NCBI GenBank assembly: GCA_019155205.2
Contig: JAHNZQ020000016.1
Location: forward strand, 2,534,847-2,598,846
Length of the DNA stretch: 64,000 nt
From: Gracilaria vermiculophylla
Taxonomy: Eukaryota; Rhodophyta; Florideophyceae; Gracilariales; Gracilariaceae
Direction of reading: 5' to 3'
Shown: one piece after another, positions 43,777-54,557 of the stretch
Numbering within the stretch: position 1 is the first letter of the stretch
Layout of the letters: each line of letters begins with the position of its first letter
Translations under genes and position numbers: made by a program
Notes under the pieces: model-generated
What the model was told of the DNA's origin: nothing
Databases searched by the model: none
The model's input: only the letters and a program-made list of their open reading frames with translations

Positions 43777-44613
43777 ATGAACTCATCCCCAGCCAAAAAA
43801 TTCTCGATGGCTCGCTGTACGCAGTGTGTTGTTTGCGTGGTGTTCATCACTCTGTGCATCTTTTCTTCTGACGTCGACGCCACAAACAATCCAGCACAAG
43901 AACGATGCCCCGTGAACATGAACCGAGAAATAGGAAGCACGAACGCATTCGTATGGGTTTGCAAATGTCCGCCGTTGGCAGGTATAGAGAGCGATGAACG
44001 TGCCGTGAATGGATTGGCAAGGATTTCAGTGCCATTCGAAGAGAACGATACTGTAGGTCGGAACGAAGCGTTTTTAAGATGTACTGAAGAGAGAAGTGAA
44101 CCTTTATCTCGATTGTGCATCTCCAACCCAACTTTATTCGATTCCGAGGCTGAACGTATTATGAGCCATTGCGCTGACATTCCTCTCACACCCGAAGAAC
44201 AAAACAAAACCGATCCTTTTTCATTCACTACAAACAATTGTAGCACAAGAGTCGTTCCTCAAATAACACAGTTTCAAACTGGTGGAATATGGTTATGTGA
44301 ATGTGAACAACCTGATGCGAAAGAGTTATATTCATTTGACGTCGTGGTAGGACGAGGTAATTTTACCACCACTGCATCTCCAACTAATGCAATTGAAGAG
44401 CTGGACGAACTGGAAAGGTGTACGTCTGAAGCCACACTGCAGTTGACTGACGTTTGTTTCAATGCACCTGGCGACTTTGACCTTGTTGCGTTACATATTC
44501 TACAAGCATGTTGCAAGAGAGCGAGAGCTTTATCGGATGCAAAGTTCCAATGTGCTGCGTTTGTTCCTGAAGATGTAGATGCTCTGAAGATACAGCGTGA
44601 TCCGTTGATCTAG
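43777..44613 (+). CDS. Secreted protein with two tandem six-cysteine repeats, unknown function
   Basis: Intact 278-residue frame from ATG 43777; Met11 (43807) is an alternative and gives a cleaner signal peptide, MARCTQCVVCVVFITLCIFS, with probable cleavage near residue 35. The mature part is two copies of one unit. Copy 1 has Cys at 44, 62, 64, 102, 114 and 132; copy 2 at 155, 174, 176, 215, 227 and 245. Spacings are x17-18, x1, x37-38, x11, x17. Both share a W-(V/L)-C-x-C core (VWVCKC, IWLCEC) and an RCT...C near the end. Four N-glycosylation sequons lie in the mature region (90, 143, 154, 195). I recognise no family. Expect an extracellular or cell-wall protein with three disulfides per unit; partner unknown. 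Confidence 0.85.
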   Translation: MNSSPAKKFSMARCTQCVVCVVFITLCIFSSDVDATNNPAQERCPVNMNREIGSTNAFVWVCKCPPLAGIESDERAVNGLARISVPFEENDTVGRNEAFLRCTEERSEPLSRLCISNPTLFDSEAERIMSHCADIPLTPEEQNKTDPFSFTTNNCSTRVVPQITQFQTGGIWLCECEQPDAKELYSFDVVVGRGNFTTTASPTNAIEELDELERCTSEATLQLTDVCFNAPGDFDLVALHILQACCKRARALSDAKFQCAAFVPEDVDALKIQRDPLI

Positions 44614-46192
44614 AATGAAGCCTGAGAGAGCTTATTGCGTTAAGTGCACGAAGCTCATTGCATTGTCGTGCCAGTAAACAATTCTTATATGGTGATCGAA
44701 GATCAATGCGCTGCTGAACTGACGCCCATGTCGCCTTTTTAGTATCAAGTCATGCACAGAAAACATGGAAAAAGCGTATTCTCCATCTCATCTCTTCTTG
44801 GTCTTGGATTAGGAAATACATTATCGTGCAACTGTTGTAGATACGTGGCGCAGAGGAGCTTAACACTCGTGCAAGGCAGTATATTATTTCAACTCGATGT
44901 CGGTTCGCATCATTAACGAGCTGATCAACAACTTTTGCGAATGAACAAGTGATCATGGTCTTCTTCTTCTTCATCTTTATTATGAGCGCATACGCATTGA
45001 TCGCGATCTGTGTGGGAGTTGCTAGCTGTGGAGACGTAGCTCTACACCTGTGTTACGCTCATTTAGTACCTACAGTGTTCTTTCGAGAAGCTATCAGACC
45101 TCTTAAGGTTGCCTCGTTTGCGTGAGCGTTTCGCTACCGGCCTTTTTCGCCTCCTGAATTTCTCTTCTTTGGTCACTAATCTTCTTTTGAGTTTGCTGGC
45201 CGAGGGGTGCATAAGGACAAGTGATCATTGTCGCGCATCTGGCTCGCCAACCTCAATACCAGGGGCAAAATCTACTGTTTTACGGACAGTGCGAGAATAA
45301 AGTGTGTAGGCTCGCTGCTTCGGAATCGAGTGATTAATGTTTGGGATGGCTTTTAACAACTATTTTGAACACGACGTGACCCTGCGGACATCAAGTTAAT
45401 GCCTACAACACAACAGTCTGGAAGAAAGGAGGAGACTTCTTACACAAGACGAACACGGTAAACTGTCGAAGATCTTCCGATAAGAGTTGCGCACCATGGA
45501 AAGCCCAAGTTACAGTCGAAGACATCTACGCCACAATTTTATGTGATGTGTTTCTTTTTTGGTTAACTTTTTGTGCGCTTCAAACACGATTCACACTGTG
45601 GAAAAAATCCTTTGTTGTCTGCAAAATTACGCTTATCTTGCATCATTGTCGGGGATTGTTCTGTGTAAATGAAGGGGACAGTCGTTCAGATCTATTTATT
45701 CTTCTTCTTTGCCCAATGTCAAATGTTTATTGGCAAAATTGTCAAATGTGTGTTTAGCTTTTTACTTTCCTGCCCCTGCACACTCTCCGTTTGACACTTC
45801 TTATATCCTCTTCACGTACTTCTTGTCTTCAATAGAATCAATATGATGGGAAGCACACATCATGTAAATTCTTTACATGCTGGGCACGCTTAAAGATAAC
45901 GATGGGGAATTCGGCGATGGATGACGAGAGAGCTATGGTGAAGCAAATCTGCGGCAAATTCCAATTTCTTTTTTGTCGACGGCCAGCAATAAACGTACAT
46001 AAGCACTGAAGAGCGACATGTAGCCATATTTGAGGTCAGAGTTCTTTTTCCGATTGTTGTCGGTATTGCACGCAATCTATCATGTCGCTGCACGTTTAAA
46101 AACTGAAGGAGTGCAAGGTCACTGTGACTGTTCGCCCAAAATTTAGATTTCTCAATCTGAACCAGGCATCGGACCAATCTGATGGGCTCCTG
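44614..46192. other. Intergenic stretch
   Basis: About 1.6 kb with short frames only (for example 45109-45300 and 45548-45757 on +), none recognised. No RNA gene seen. Confidence 0.3.
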
Positions 46193-46294
46193 ATTGCCAT
46201 CTACCATTGCAATCTCTCATCAAATTGCCATCCACCATTCCAATCTTCCATCAGATTGCCATCTAACATTGCAATCTTTCATCAAATTGCCATC
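46193..46294 (+). repeat. 31-bp tandem repeat, three units plus a partial
   Basis: Units start at 46193, 46224, 46255 and 46286 (partial). Each begins ATTGCCATC and carries CATT(G/C)CAATCT. The array ends five bases before the 5' LTR of Copia element 2. Confidence 0.85.
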
Positions 46295-46299
46295 GCGAG

Positions 46300-46685
46300 T
46301 GTCTGACAAAGTGGCTCACCATACTGCGTGAAGACGATGGAACAGTACTTTCATTTGATTACCTGTTCTTACATAAATATGTGTGGTAGAATTGGAATCA
46401 CCTCCATGACATTGTTGTACAGTTATGTAGCTGACGTGGCTCAAATTGCATGTGCTCAAAGTGCAGTTGGATGTCAAGGACATCCTGGTGAACCATTTGT
46501 TATAGGCTCACATGATCAAACCCATACACTAGATCAGTATACCGGTCCTGACACTAAATAGAAGTACTTATATAATTCTTGAACAAGCTGAAGTCGTAGA
46601 ACTCTCAGTTAGTTTTGTCGATTCAATTAAAATTTGTGAAACGTTATTGGCTTGTAGCTGCCGCTTGCGCTACGAATTCACTACA
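46300..46685 (+). repeat. 5' LTR of Copia element 2
   Basis: Starts TGTCTGACAAAGTGG. Shares long identical stretches with 52349-52733, such as GATGTCAAGGACATCCTGGT. Confidence 0.88.
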
Positions 46686-46828
46686 TTCGACCATTCTCCT
46701 ACGCGTGGCTCACTACGCGTGGCTCACACTTTCTTTCGTTGGTTAACTTGCGCTAATCAAGAGCTCCGTGACACTGTTTGGCAATCCCCATGTCATAGTC
46801 AGAGAAGACGCACATAGATTCCCTGAGA

Positions 46829-47644
46829 GTGGGTCAGCACTTTGCCATATGGAATATTCAAGTTGAAGCAGTATATAATGTAAAAAGACTCAGTGAAGTT
46901 CTGGAGAATGAAGTTTGTCTTTCCGATGAAGAATACAAAAAAGCGCAATTCCCAGTTTCTCAGAAGAAGGCTTCTGGAATCATTGTTACCGCTATTTCGA
47001 ACGAGGGGCTTCGAGTGGCTCAGAACTGTGTGCAGATCCCTTGCATTATGTTAAGAAAGCTAGGGCAGCGGTATACCTCCAAGACTGCAGCCCCTCGAAT
47101 AGCCAAGATGACTCAACTCATATCACTCAGCTACAGGAGCACTAAACAGGATATGAGAAAATATATTGACAGGATGAAGGCAATTCTTGAGAAGCTAGAG
47201 GCACTGGATACCAAGATTCCAAAGGAACTAGCCATTTCAGTACTCACTGCCTCAATTGACGCCAGCGAACGTTTCCCTATCACTGCAGCCTTAAAAGCAT
47301 CAACTGATGAAGCCACTACTTGGGACACAGTATCAGCCCGACTAATAGAAGAGCAGCAATCTGTGAAGACGAAGCAAAATAGGCTCGATCGAGTTCACAC
47401 CGCAGAATCGCAGTGCTATATATGCAATACGGCTGGCCATAATACGGACAGATGCTCGCTCAATCCCATGAATCTCAAAAACAGGCTCAGGTCCTCGCGT
47501 AACAAGGCAAGCGAGCGGAACATGACGGAAACGCGAAGCACCATTACGGCTTCCTTTAAAGACGAGAACCACAATAAGAAGGAGGGCAAAACTCGAGCTG
47601 CAATAGTGCGGATGATGGCAGCCAAGGTGGAAGGTAAAGAATGA
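46829..47644 (+). pseudogene. Gag of Copia element 2
   Basis: 271 open codons without an ATG start. The helical Copia gag core includes LEALDTKIPKELAISVLTAS, and a classical zinc knuckle CYICNTAGHNTDRC (C-x2-C-x4-H-x4-C) follows. The frame ends at TGA 47642-47644, just before protease coding in another frame. Gag would pack the element RNA. Confidence 0.8.
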
Positions 47645-48487
47645 ATGATGTTACACTCCGAAACCACCTCACACATGACATCCTTCCTAAACACACTACA
47701 CGACGTTGAGTAATGTCTCGTTCCAATAGCCTTGGGTGATGACTCTGTTGTCCACGCCACATAACGCGGACCCAAAAGAGTAGAATGGAGTGCATGCGGT
47801 CAGCAGACAGAAGTTTTCCCAAGCAACACGCTAAGTGCTGAAATTCTAGCGATAAAGCTACTTTCTGTTCCAGCCTTGACTGAGAAGGAATTCTGTGTTC
47901 TCTTCACAAGAGACAAAGCAGTCATATTTGATGAGACTGATAATCTGAGAACGGTCGCCATAGCACCAAAAGGTACCGATGGGCTCTATTACACTGGAAG
48001 TAGAGTGAACGACTCTCTCAAGCGCGAGAACGAAAGAATCACAATGGCAAGGCTAACAGACTCTCTTGAAGAACTTAGTGGGGATAGCAGCAGTGTGGGA
48101 GATCTCTCGTCAGTATCAAACAACAGTTCAGAGCTTGCAGAGTCGGAATCATGGTACGGTCAGCATGCGCTTGGTCATGATGACCACATCAACAGAGTGA
48201 GCAATATGTCCGAGAAGGATGAATTCGAGGAAGCTATGGACCTCAGAGACGACAAAAAAGTGGAAAGCACACCCCGACCAAATAATAGAAAGGGTAGAAT
48301 GAAGAGTGCAGCGGAGATATGGCACAATTGCCTTGGCAACTTTGGCTCTCAACATGAAATCAAAGAGCTCATGGCCGAAGATACTTTACCAGCTTCTACG
48401 AGAACCATCAACAATTGTGATCCATCTGAGAAGGCGAAGTTCAGACGCTCTTATACTGGAAGCCTGCCAAGGCTAAGGAGCCTAGAC
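47645..48487 (+). pseudogene. Protease and integrase start of Copia element 2
   Basis: MMLHSETTSHMTSF near 47645 lines up with the Copia protease site normally read D-S-G-A-T-S-H-M; here the active Asp and Gly are changed. Frame changes follow. 47876-48487 gives a Ser/Glu-rich linker and the pre-integrase motif EIWHNCLGNFGSQHEIKEL. The integrase zinc finger reaches the solo LTR at 48488. Confidence 0.7.
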
Positions 48488-48836
48488 TGTGGTACTGTCA
48501 GCCCTCCTGTCGAGGTAGTAGAGCACAACGTCCGTTAGGAGTTTTTAGTGACTCCAAAGGCGCGTATTCCTAAAGGTGGTCTCCGGTATCCGCTGTCGCG
48601 AGCCGGGGGAANNNNNNNNNNNNNNNNNNNNNNNNNNNNNNNNNNNNNNNNNNNNNNNNNNNNNNNNNNNNNNNNNNNNNNNNNNNNNNNNNNNNNNNNN
48701 NNNNNNNNNNNATACTGTAGCGCACGCAGGCAATATTATGCACCACGTGGCCCAGCTAATAAATTACGAACCCTCCTTAGGAATATTATGCCTTAAGGCC
48801 AAACCACCATAATTCCGTAGGAGCCACTGTACTACA
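48488..48836 (-). repeat. Solo LTR, copy C of the 10885 family, nested in Copia element 2
   Basis: Read on -, begins TGTAGTACAGTGG and ends TACCACA. A perfect 5-bp duplication TAGAC flanks it (48483-48487 and 48837-48841). Contains a 100-N gap (48612-48711). Skipping the LTR and one TAGAC restores the integrase frame (AKEPRPVHADVVGQ). Confidence 0.92.
48612..48711. other. Assembly gap (100 N)
   Basis: Placeholder gap inside the solo LTR. Confidence 0.95.
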
Positions 48837-48841
48837 TAGAC

Positions 48842-49816
48842 CAGTACATGCGGATGTGGTAGGACAAATCAAACAGAGGGCAATTGATGGTTCCAAGCAC
48901 TTCTGCACCGTATCTGATGAGTAAAGCACGTATGTATTTGCCAAGTCCCTATCCACGAAAGGGGAGGCATCCAAGGCAGTTCGTCACTTCATGAACTGGA
49001 TGGAAAGACAAACTCTGTATAAAATCACGTCTCTGCACACCGATGGCGGGAAGGAGTTCAGCCGCATTCTCTCAGAAATGAAAGCACTCGGAATTGAAGT
49101 ATTCAACTCCACACCGTATACGCCATCTTCCTATGGATATATTGAGCGAACGCAGGGTGTACTCATAACAGCCATCCGTACATGCCTTGGACAATCACAT
49201 CTTCCCGGGCAGTACTGGTGCTACGCTCTGCAACATGTTGTAGATTGCAAAAATATTGCCAGGCACTCGGTGACAGACAAGTCCACATGTAGCTCTTAAG
49301 GGAGCTGACCCATTCCATGCAAAACATATTCGACCTTTCGGCTGTCTCGTTACCATGGAGTACTCGAAAGAGGAAAGGAAGCAAAAGGGGAGGATAGTGC
49401 TCACAACACAGAATGGACTGAACTTGGGGCATATCGCGGGAGGCATTTACAGAATACTAACCAAAAGTGGTATGCGGCCTTCGAAGCATGTTAAGTTCCA
49501 TGAAGAATCATTCCCATGCGTAACGACTCTCAGAGATCATGATGCAGAAGGAAACGTGCAGAAAGATGAAGATAATGGTTTAGTTGTACTGGAAGAATCA
49601 TCAACAGACGAAGAAGAATTGGAAAACGGAAACTATGAAAAGTATTTAAAAGCTAATGAAGTATTCTTTCATAAGACTGAAGACCTGGGTAACGACGACC
49701 CAGAGAACTGGAGCTCCTTAACGAACTACAGAGTACAACCGTCAACGTTTTATGGTACTCAGTACCATGATAATGGCATACCAATGACTAAATCCAATCT
49801 CTTGATACAGTCGTAA
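48842..49816 (+). pseudogene. Integrase core of Copia element 2, after the solo LTR
   Basis: HADVVGQIKQRAIDGSKHF holds the first catalytic Asp, a TGA follows at about 48920, then LHTDGGKEFSRILS gives the second Asp and SYGYIERTQGVLITA the Glu. A frame change near 49300 leads to GADPFHAKHIRPFGC and then to a highly acidic linker region (49355-49816). DD(35)E residues are all present. Confidence 0.82.
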
Positions 49817-49894
49817 ACCCGGGTATAATCTGCGTCTTCTTTCGAAAGCAACCCTGTACGTACTACAATCCATATCTACTGGTAATGAACCCAC

Positions 49895-52040
49895 ATTGAC
49901 CAGCGCAACGCGCAGCAAGGAATGGAAGCACTGGGAGAATGCGATCCAAGAAGAGTTCAAGACTATCTGTAGTGCACGCCCTTCTCAAGGGGAATTCCAG
50001 GCACTGGTTCATAATTTCTGATACATCGGGGATGGCACTTACTACACTGCTATGAACAGGAGCAATGCGGCGACAGTGGGCATACACGTGGTGCACGGCA
50101 TAGCCGGAATGCGCCGTGGCAATGGCTTGCTCACGTGTCACACGGGTGATGGTACTGTAGTGGATACATGATTAGAAATATTCTATTTATTTATTTAGTT
50201 ATTACACTAGGTAGTCTACTGTACCTAGTGCAGCGGCAACCACCGCTGCACCTCAGTAAACTCCCCCAACAAGGGTGTTCCTGCTTAGAATCTTCCCCAA
50301 AAACGAAGGGTGTCTAACCAAGGACTTGGCTCTGAACATTCACGCCTTCGGCGGTTCTCGACTCCACCACGGAGAAATATCCTGTTGCATACGGTTTGTT
50401 CAACCCCCTTGCTCGCCTAACAGAACCCATTTCTGGGATACCAGTCTACTCACAGTTGTGGTTTCGCCGTGTATACGGTTTCCTCCGGCCCTGTCGATAT
50501 CCATCGAGTCCCTCTTGTGACTCGCCCCCTTTTTCCTCACTTCCCTGTTCCTTTCCCTTCTCCGTTTCCCCTTTATGGCTAGCCCCCGCTATCCGCGGCT
50601 CATACTGACTCATTCTCGTGTGCGCCACCGTTTGGACTCGTGCCTCCTACTTGGAACAATACATCGTGTGGACGGAGCCTCTCTGGTTTGCCAGCTACCC
50701 CTTCTCTTCTTACGCAAGTCGTGAAGGTTGACCTCGGCTTACAACCGACCTAGTCGTGTCATCCCTGGAAGGGCTCTGCTACTGCGTTCACCTCGTGAGA
50801 GGAAGATCCCGAACGTCTTCGTGGTGTTCTCCCGTCGCCGGGCATTGCAGCACACTATCCTTGAAGCAGAAACCTACGAACGAGTCACAGAGGTGACATG
50901 CAGACCACTCCCTACAGCAGTCATGTTGCAATTGAAGAGAGATGATCACGGGAACCCGAAAAGGTTCCAGGCAAGCTTTGTGGCTTGTGGAAATCTATAA
51001 CATTTTACGAGCATTGAGGCCAAACACTGCTACGCATCCGTCATATGTTTCGAGATATTTCGGGTTTTGTTGTGCCTAGCTTCAGTTATTGGATGCGAGA
51101 GACAGCAAGTAGACATTAAGGGTGCCTTTCTGTATGCCGCACTTCCCGAGGTGTTTAATGTCTACATTCGCCTCCCAAAGATTTTAGGCATTGCTGAAGC
51201 CGATGGTGGCCTTGCAAGGCTTAAGGAGTTTCTTTATGTTCTGCGAGAAGCTCCAATACTGTGGTATCGAATCTTGAAACGCTTTGTTACAACTCTTGGA
51301 TTCTCTACAGTATCCGTCTAAGATTGTCTGTTTGTACGACGTGAGAGCGGTGGAATGGTCGTTCTGTTGGCATACGTCGACGACATTGTTTTGCTTTGAA
51401 ATGCTAAACTTTTTCAAAAAGCCAAAGAGAAAATGAAGAAATCCTTTTCGGTGAAGGACCTTAGCCATGGAACAAATTTTCCCGGGGTTCCCGTACAGGA
51501 AACAGACACGGAAATAGTTTTGTCTCAAGCAGCACAGATCGAGAAATTTCTTGCAGAAGCAAACATGAAACACTGCAAACCCGTCAGAACACCTCTGCCA
51601 GTTTCTTATTCACTTTACGATTTGGCTCATGATCGACACGAAGAGGAGACCATCGAAATATAGAATGTCCCGTACAGGGATATCTTAGGGATGCTACTTT
51701 TTCTCTCGGCACGAACAAGGCCAAACATCTCAACTACTGTTTCGATGTCAGGAAAGATTCACTCAAATTACTTGCAGCTGCACTGGAAAGCTATGAAGCA
51801 TCTTCTTTGATACTTAAAGGGCTCGATATACTATGGATTTTTTATTCCAAAGGGCAGTTCTACAGCCATTCGTACATGTTGTGATGCCGGTTGGGGAAGA
51901 GAATGGGATGGTAGACGATCAAGAACAGGGGCACTCATTTGTATTGGTAGAACGCCTGTTTTTTGAATATCAAAACTTCAACAATCAATTGCACTGTCCA
52001 CTTGCAAAGCCGAATTTCACGCTTTATCTGAATGCGTAAA
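49895..52040 (+). pseudogene. Reverse transcriptase and RNase H of Copia element 2
   Basis: RSKEWKHWENAIQEEFKTI opens the RT and is cut at 49968 by an 887-bp solo LTR; beyond it LEAETYERVTEV, LKRDDHGNPKRFQ and VDIKGAFLYAALPEVF continue. LLAYVDDIVLL (near 51370-51400) keeps the Asp-Asp pair. Stops occur at 50998, 51320, 51398 and 51661 among others. RNase H has CCDAGWGREW (about 51875-51905), and the end of pol (SYADSLTKILPTP) reaches the 3' LTR region near 52285. Confidence 0.85.
49968..50854. repeat. 887-bp solo LTR of a second family, nested in Copia element 2
   Basis: Begins TGTAGTGCACG, ends GCAGCACA, and is flanked by a perfect 5-bp duplication CTATC (49963-49967 and 50855-50859). Skipping it with one CTATC restores the RT frame. 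Two adjacent hairpins sit at 50205-50230 (9-bp stem CACTAGGTA/TACCTAGTG) and 50231-50248 (6-bp stem). No coding of its own recognised. Confidence 0.9.
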
Positions 52041-52348
52041 GAATGTAAAGTGGATATTATAGCTTTATGAAGAACTTAATTTGCATACAAACAATGCTGT
52101 TAAGATCTTTCAGGACAATCTTGGGAGCATCAAATGGACCAATGAAGTGCACGGTCTTCGAAATGTGAGGCGCATTTGCATTCCTTACAGATTTGTCAAG
52201 GAAGCTATTGAAAATAATCAAATTGCTGTTGAATGCACACCCTCTGAACTCAGTTACGCGGATTCTTTGACTAAGATATTGCCAACACCAATCATGGAGA
52301 ATCACATCCAAGTACTTTGCATCCTACCATCATCTTTGCGAGGGTAAC

Positions 52349-52733
52349 TGTCGGAGAAAGTGGCTCACCATGCTGCGTGAAGACGATGGAACAGTACTTT
52401 CATTTGATTACCTGTTCTTACATAAATATGTGTGGTAGAATTGGAATCATCTACATGACATTTTTGTACAGTTATGTAGCTGACGTGGCTCAAATTGCAT
52501 GTGCTCAAAGTGCAGTTGGATGTCAAGGACATCCTGGTGAACCATTTGTTATAGGCTCACATGATCAAACCCATACCCTAGGTCAATACACCGGTCCTGA
52601 CACTAAATAGAAGTACTTATAAACTTCTTGCACAAGCTGGAGTCGTAGAACTCTCCGTCAGTCTTGTCTATTCAATTAAATTCGCGAAAGGTTATTGGTT
52701 TGTAGCTGCCGCTTGCGCTACGAGGTCATCACA
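52349..52733 (+). repeat. 3' LTR of Copia element 2
   Basis: Starts TGTCGGAGAAAGTGG, ends CATCACA; partner of 46300-46685. Confidence 0.88.
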
Positions 52734-53993
52734 TTTGAACATTCTTTTGGTATTATTCATCCGGAGTATGGGTTTGCGCTTGTTTTCGTAGAGCGTAGGT
52801 TAACGCTTGGTTCCGACAGGAAACGTTGATTTTGTGGTGCAAACACTGTATGTACGATTTCGGTACCGCAAAGAGGCGACCAAGGTCTGCGCGTTGCATA
52901 TGAATAAAATGCGACACTGTCAATTTTTGGCTAAATATAATGCAAATCAAGAACGGCCCGAAAACCAAGCGCAATTATTAAAAAATCTAGATTTGCAACC
53001 ACCGTTTGCGCTTGGTTTTGCTTCGTTTTTGACAAGCGCGTGTCCTGCACGCGCGTGGCACCTACGCGGCGTGTGCGCTACGTACATCTGTGCATATGCC
53101 TCCATTTCGTAAGTCATGTGGGGTACGTTGGCGCTTGGTTTTAACCAGGAAAGGTCAGTAGCGCCTGGTAACCAAGGAAATGTTCTGCCAGCAAGGTTTT
53201 TCGCGTATTAAAAGACAGGAATCCAATAACTGGTATGTTGGGGAAGATAAGGAATATTTGTTTGTGGAAAAACCTTCAAAAGGCTGCCTATAGGCAGTAG
53301 GCATCAATAGCACACGCGAGACGGTTTAGCAGAAGCGTAAAATTGTCTGTAAGGCTTGTTAAAAACAACAAGACCTACAAATAAACCGAGGAAAGAGATA
53401 TTGGAGTGGGTTCATAATGCAAACATGGACGTGGGACGCTAGTAAGAAAGTCACGTAGTGTCCGGGCGGTCGATGGTGTACCATACAAAAAATGAATCAA
53501 AAATAAGGGAACGTGTAGCACAACTTGGGAAACGGTAATAAAGAATAGCGTCATTTCTGCATTGAGTGAGTTCATAGAAAATGAAAAAGCGCTTTTGTGC
53601 TCAGGATTATGGTGCTGAGAAACAGAAAGCAATAAACACCCAGAGTTGAGGAACGTAAATGAGAAACAAAACCAATGGGGAACGAGAAAGAAAAATATTT
53701 GATGAAATTAAAAGGCATGTAAAGGAACTGGCATAAATAGAGTTGATATACGGAAAAAAATGGAGAAACGAAAAGTAGTGAGGAGGGTTTTGTATGCGAA
53801 GATTGGAATACTCAACGATCTACATCGACAAAATGAGTAGGAACTGAAAGAACATCCGACTATGACAAGTAACATTTGCCTTCAAATATTTGTAGAAAAC
53901 TAATGTTGGGAATAAGGCGATGAAAAAGAGTAAATGAAGTAATTGGGTGATGAGGAGGAAAGTTTATTACGTTTCACCTCATCATTGACGAAG
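52734..53993. other. Intergenic stretch, purine-rich at its right end, with inverted repeat
   Basis: A perfect 14-bp inverted repeat AAAACCAAGCGCAA (52961-52974) / TTGCGCTTGGTTTT (53006-53019) surrounds a 31-base spacer; GCGCTTGGTTTT occurs again near 53130. 53580-53980 is strongly A/G rich on +. A 101-codon frame at 52807-53112 has no recognisable family. Confidence 0.4.
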
Positions 53994-53998
53994 ATAGT

Positions 53999-54552
53999 CG
54001 TAGTACAGTGGTTCCTAAGGGAAAAATGGTGGCGTGGCCTTATGGCTTAATATCCCTAAGAAGGGCTCGCATTATATTAGCTGGGGCACGTGGTGCATAA
54101 CTCTGCCCGCGTGTGCTACAGTATCCTTAAGGTACGGTAGAATTATTATTTATTTTAGTTACGTTATGCAGGTAGTTACTACAGTAGTGGGACCTGCCGA
54201 GGCGGGCTCCCGGCTAGATACTTAACCTGGCGATGGAGCTCCACCTCTGGGGAAGTAAAGACCTGCACCATTGAGTCTTCATCTACTGTCACGGTTGGAG
54301 TCTCTCGTCGATGAACTCAGGTTTCTAAGCCGCCAATCCCCAGGTCGCATCGTAGCAGGGCCTTTAGTAATATTGTCCGCCCAGAGAACCTCCCCCTCCG
54401 ATTGGTGTTTGCAGATCCCCTTTAAGAATTCCCCCGGCTCGCGACAGCGGATATCGGAGATCACGTTTAGGAACACGCACCTTTGAAGTCAACAAAAACT
54501 CCTAACGGACATTGTGCTTTACTACCTCGAGAGAAGGGCTGACAGTACCACA
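53999..54552 (+). repeat. Solo LTR, copy D of the 10885 family
   Basis: 554 bp ending TACCACA, beginning CGTAGTACAGTGG (first base T to C compared with the family). A perfect 5-bp duplication ATAGT flanks it (53994-53998 and 54553-54557). No element interior on either side, so it is a solo LTR. Confidence 0.9.
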
Positions 54553-54557
54553 ATAGT

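Larger units (their letters stand above)
46300..52733 (+). mobile_element. Ty1/Copia element with two nested solo LTRs
   Basis: LTRs of about 386 bp (46300-46685 and 52349-52733) are highly similar and both start TGTC and end ACA. Between them lie gag with zinc knuckle, protease, integrase, RT and RNase H in Copia order. Solo LTRs at 48488-48836 and 49968-50854 interrupt integrase and RT. A target duplication is not seen (GCGAG left, TTTGA right). Several stops decay the polyprotein. Confidence 0.88.

Noticed and set aside
43698..44246. 183-codon open frame on - over the six-cysteine gene
   Set aside because: It mirrors the + gene, which has a signal peptide and a repeated Cys pattern; the - frame has neither.
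53999..54552. MITE (DNA transposon) reading of the solo LTR family
   Set aside because: Ends are not inverted repeats of useful length, while TG/CA-like ends and 5-bp duplications fit an LTR.
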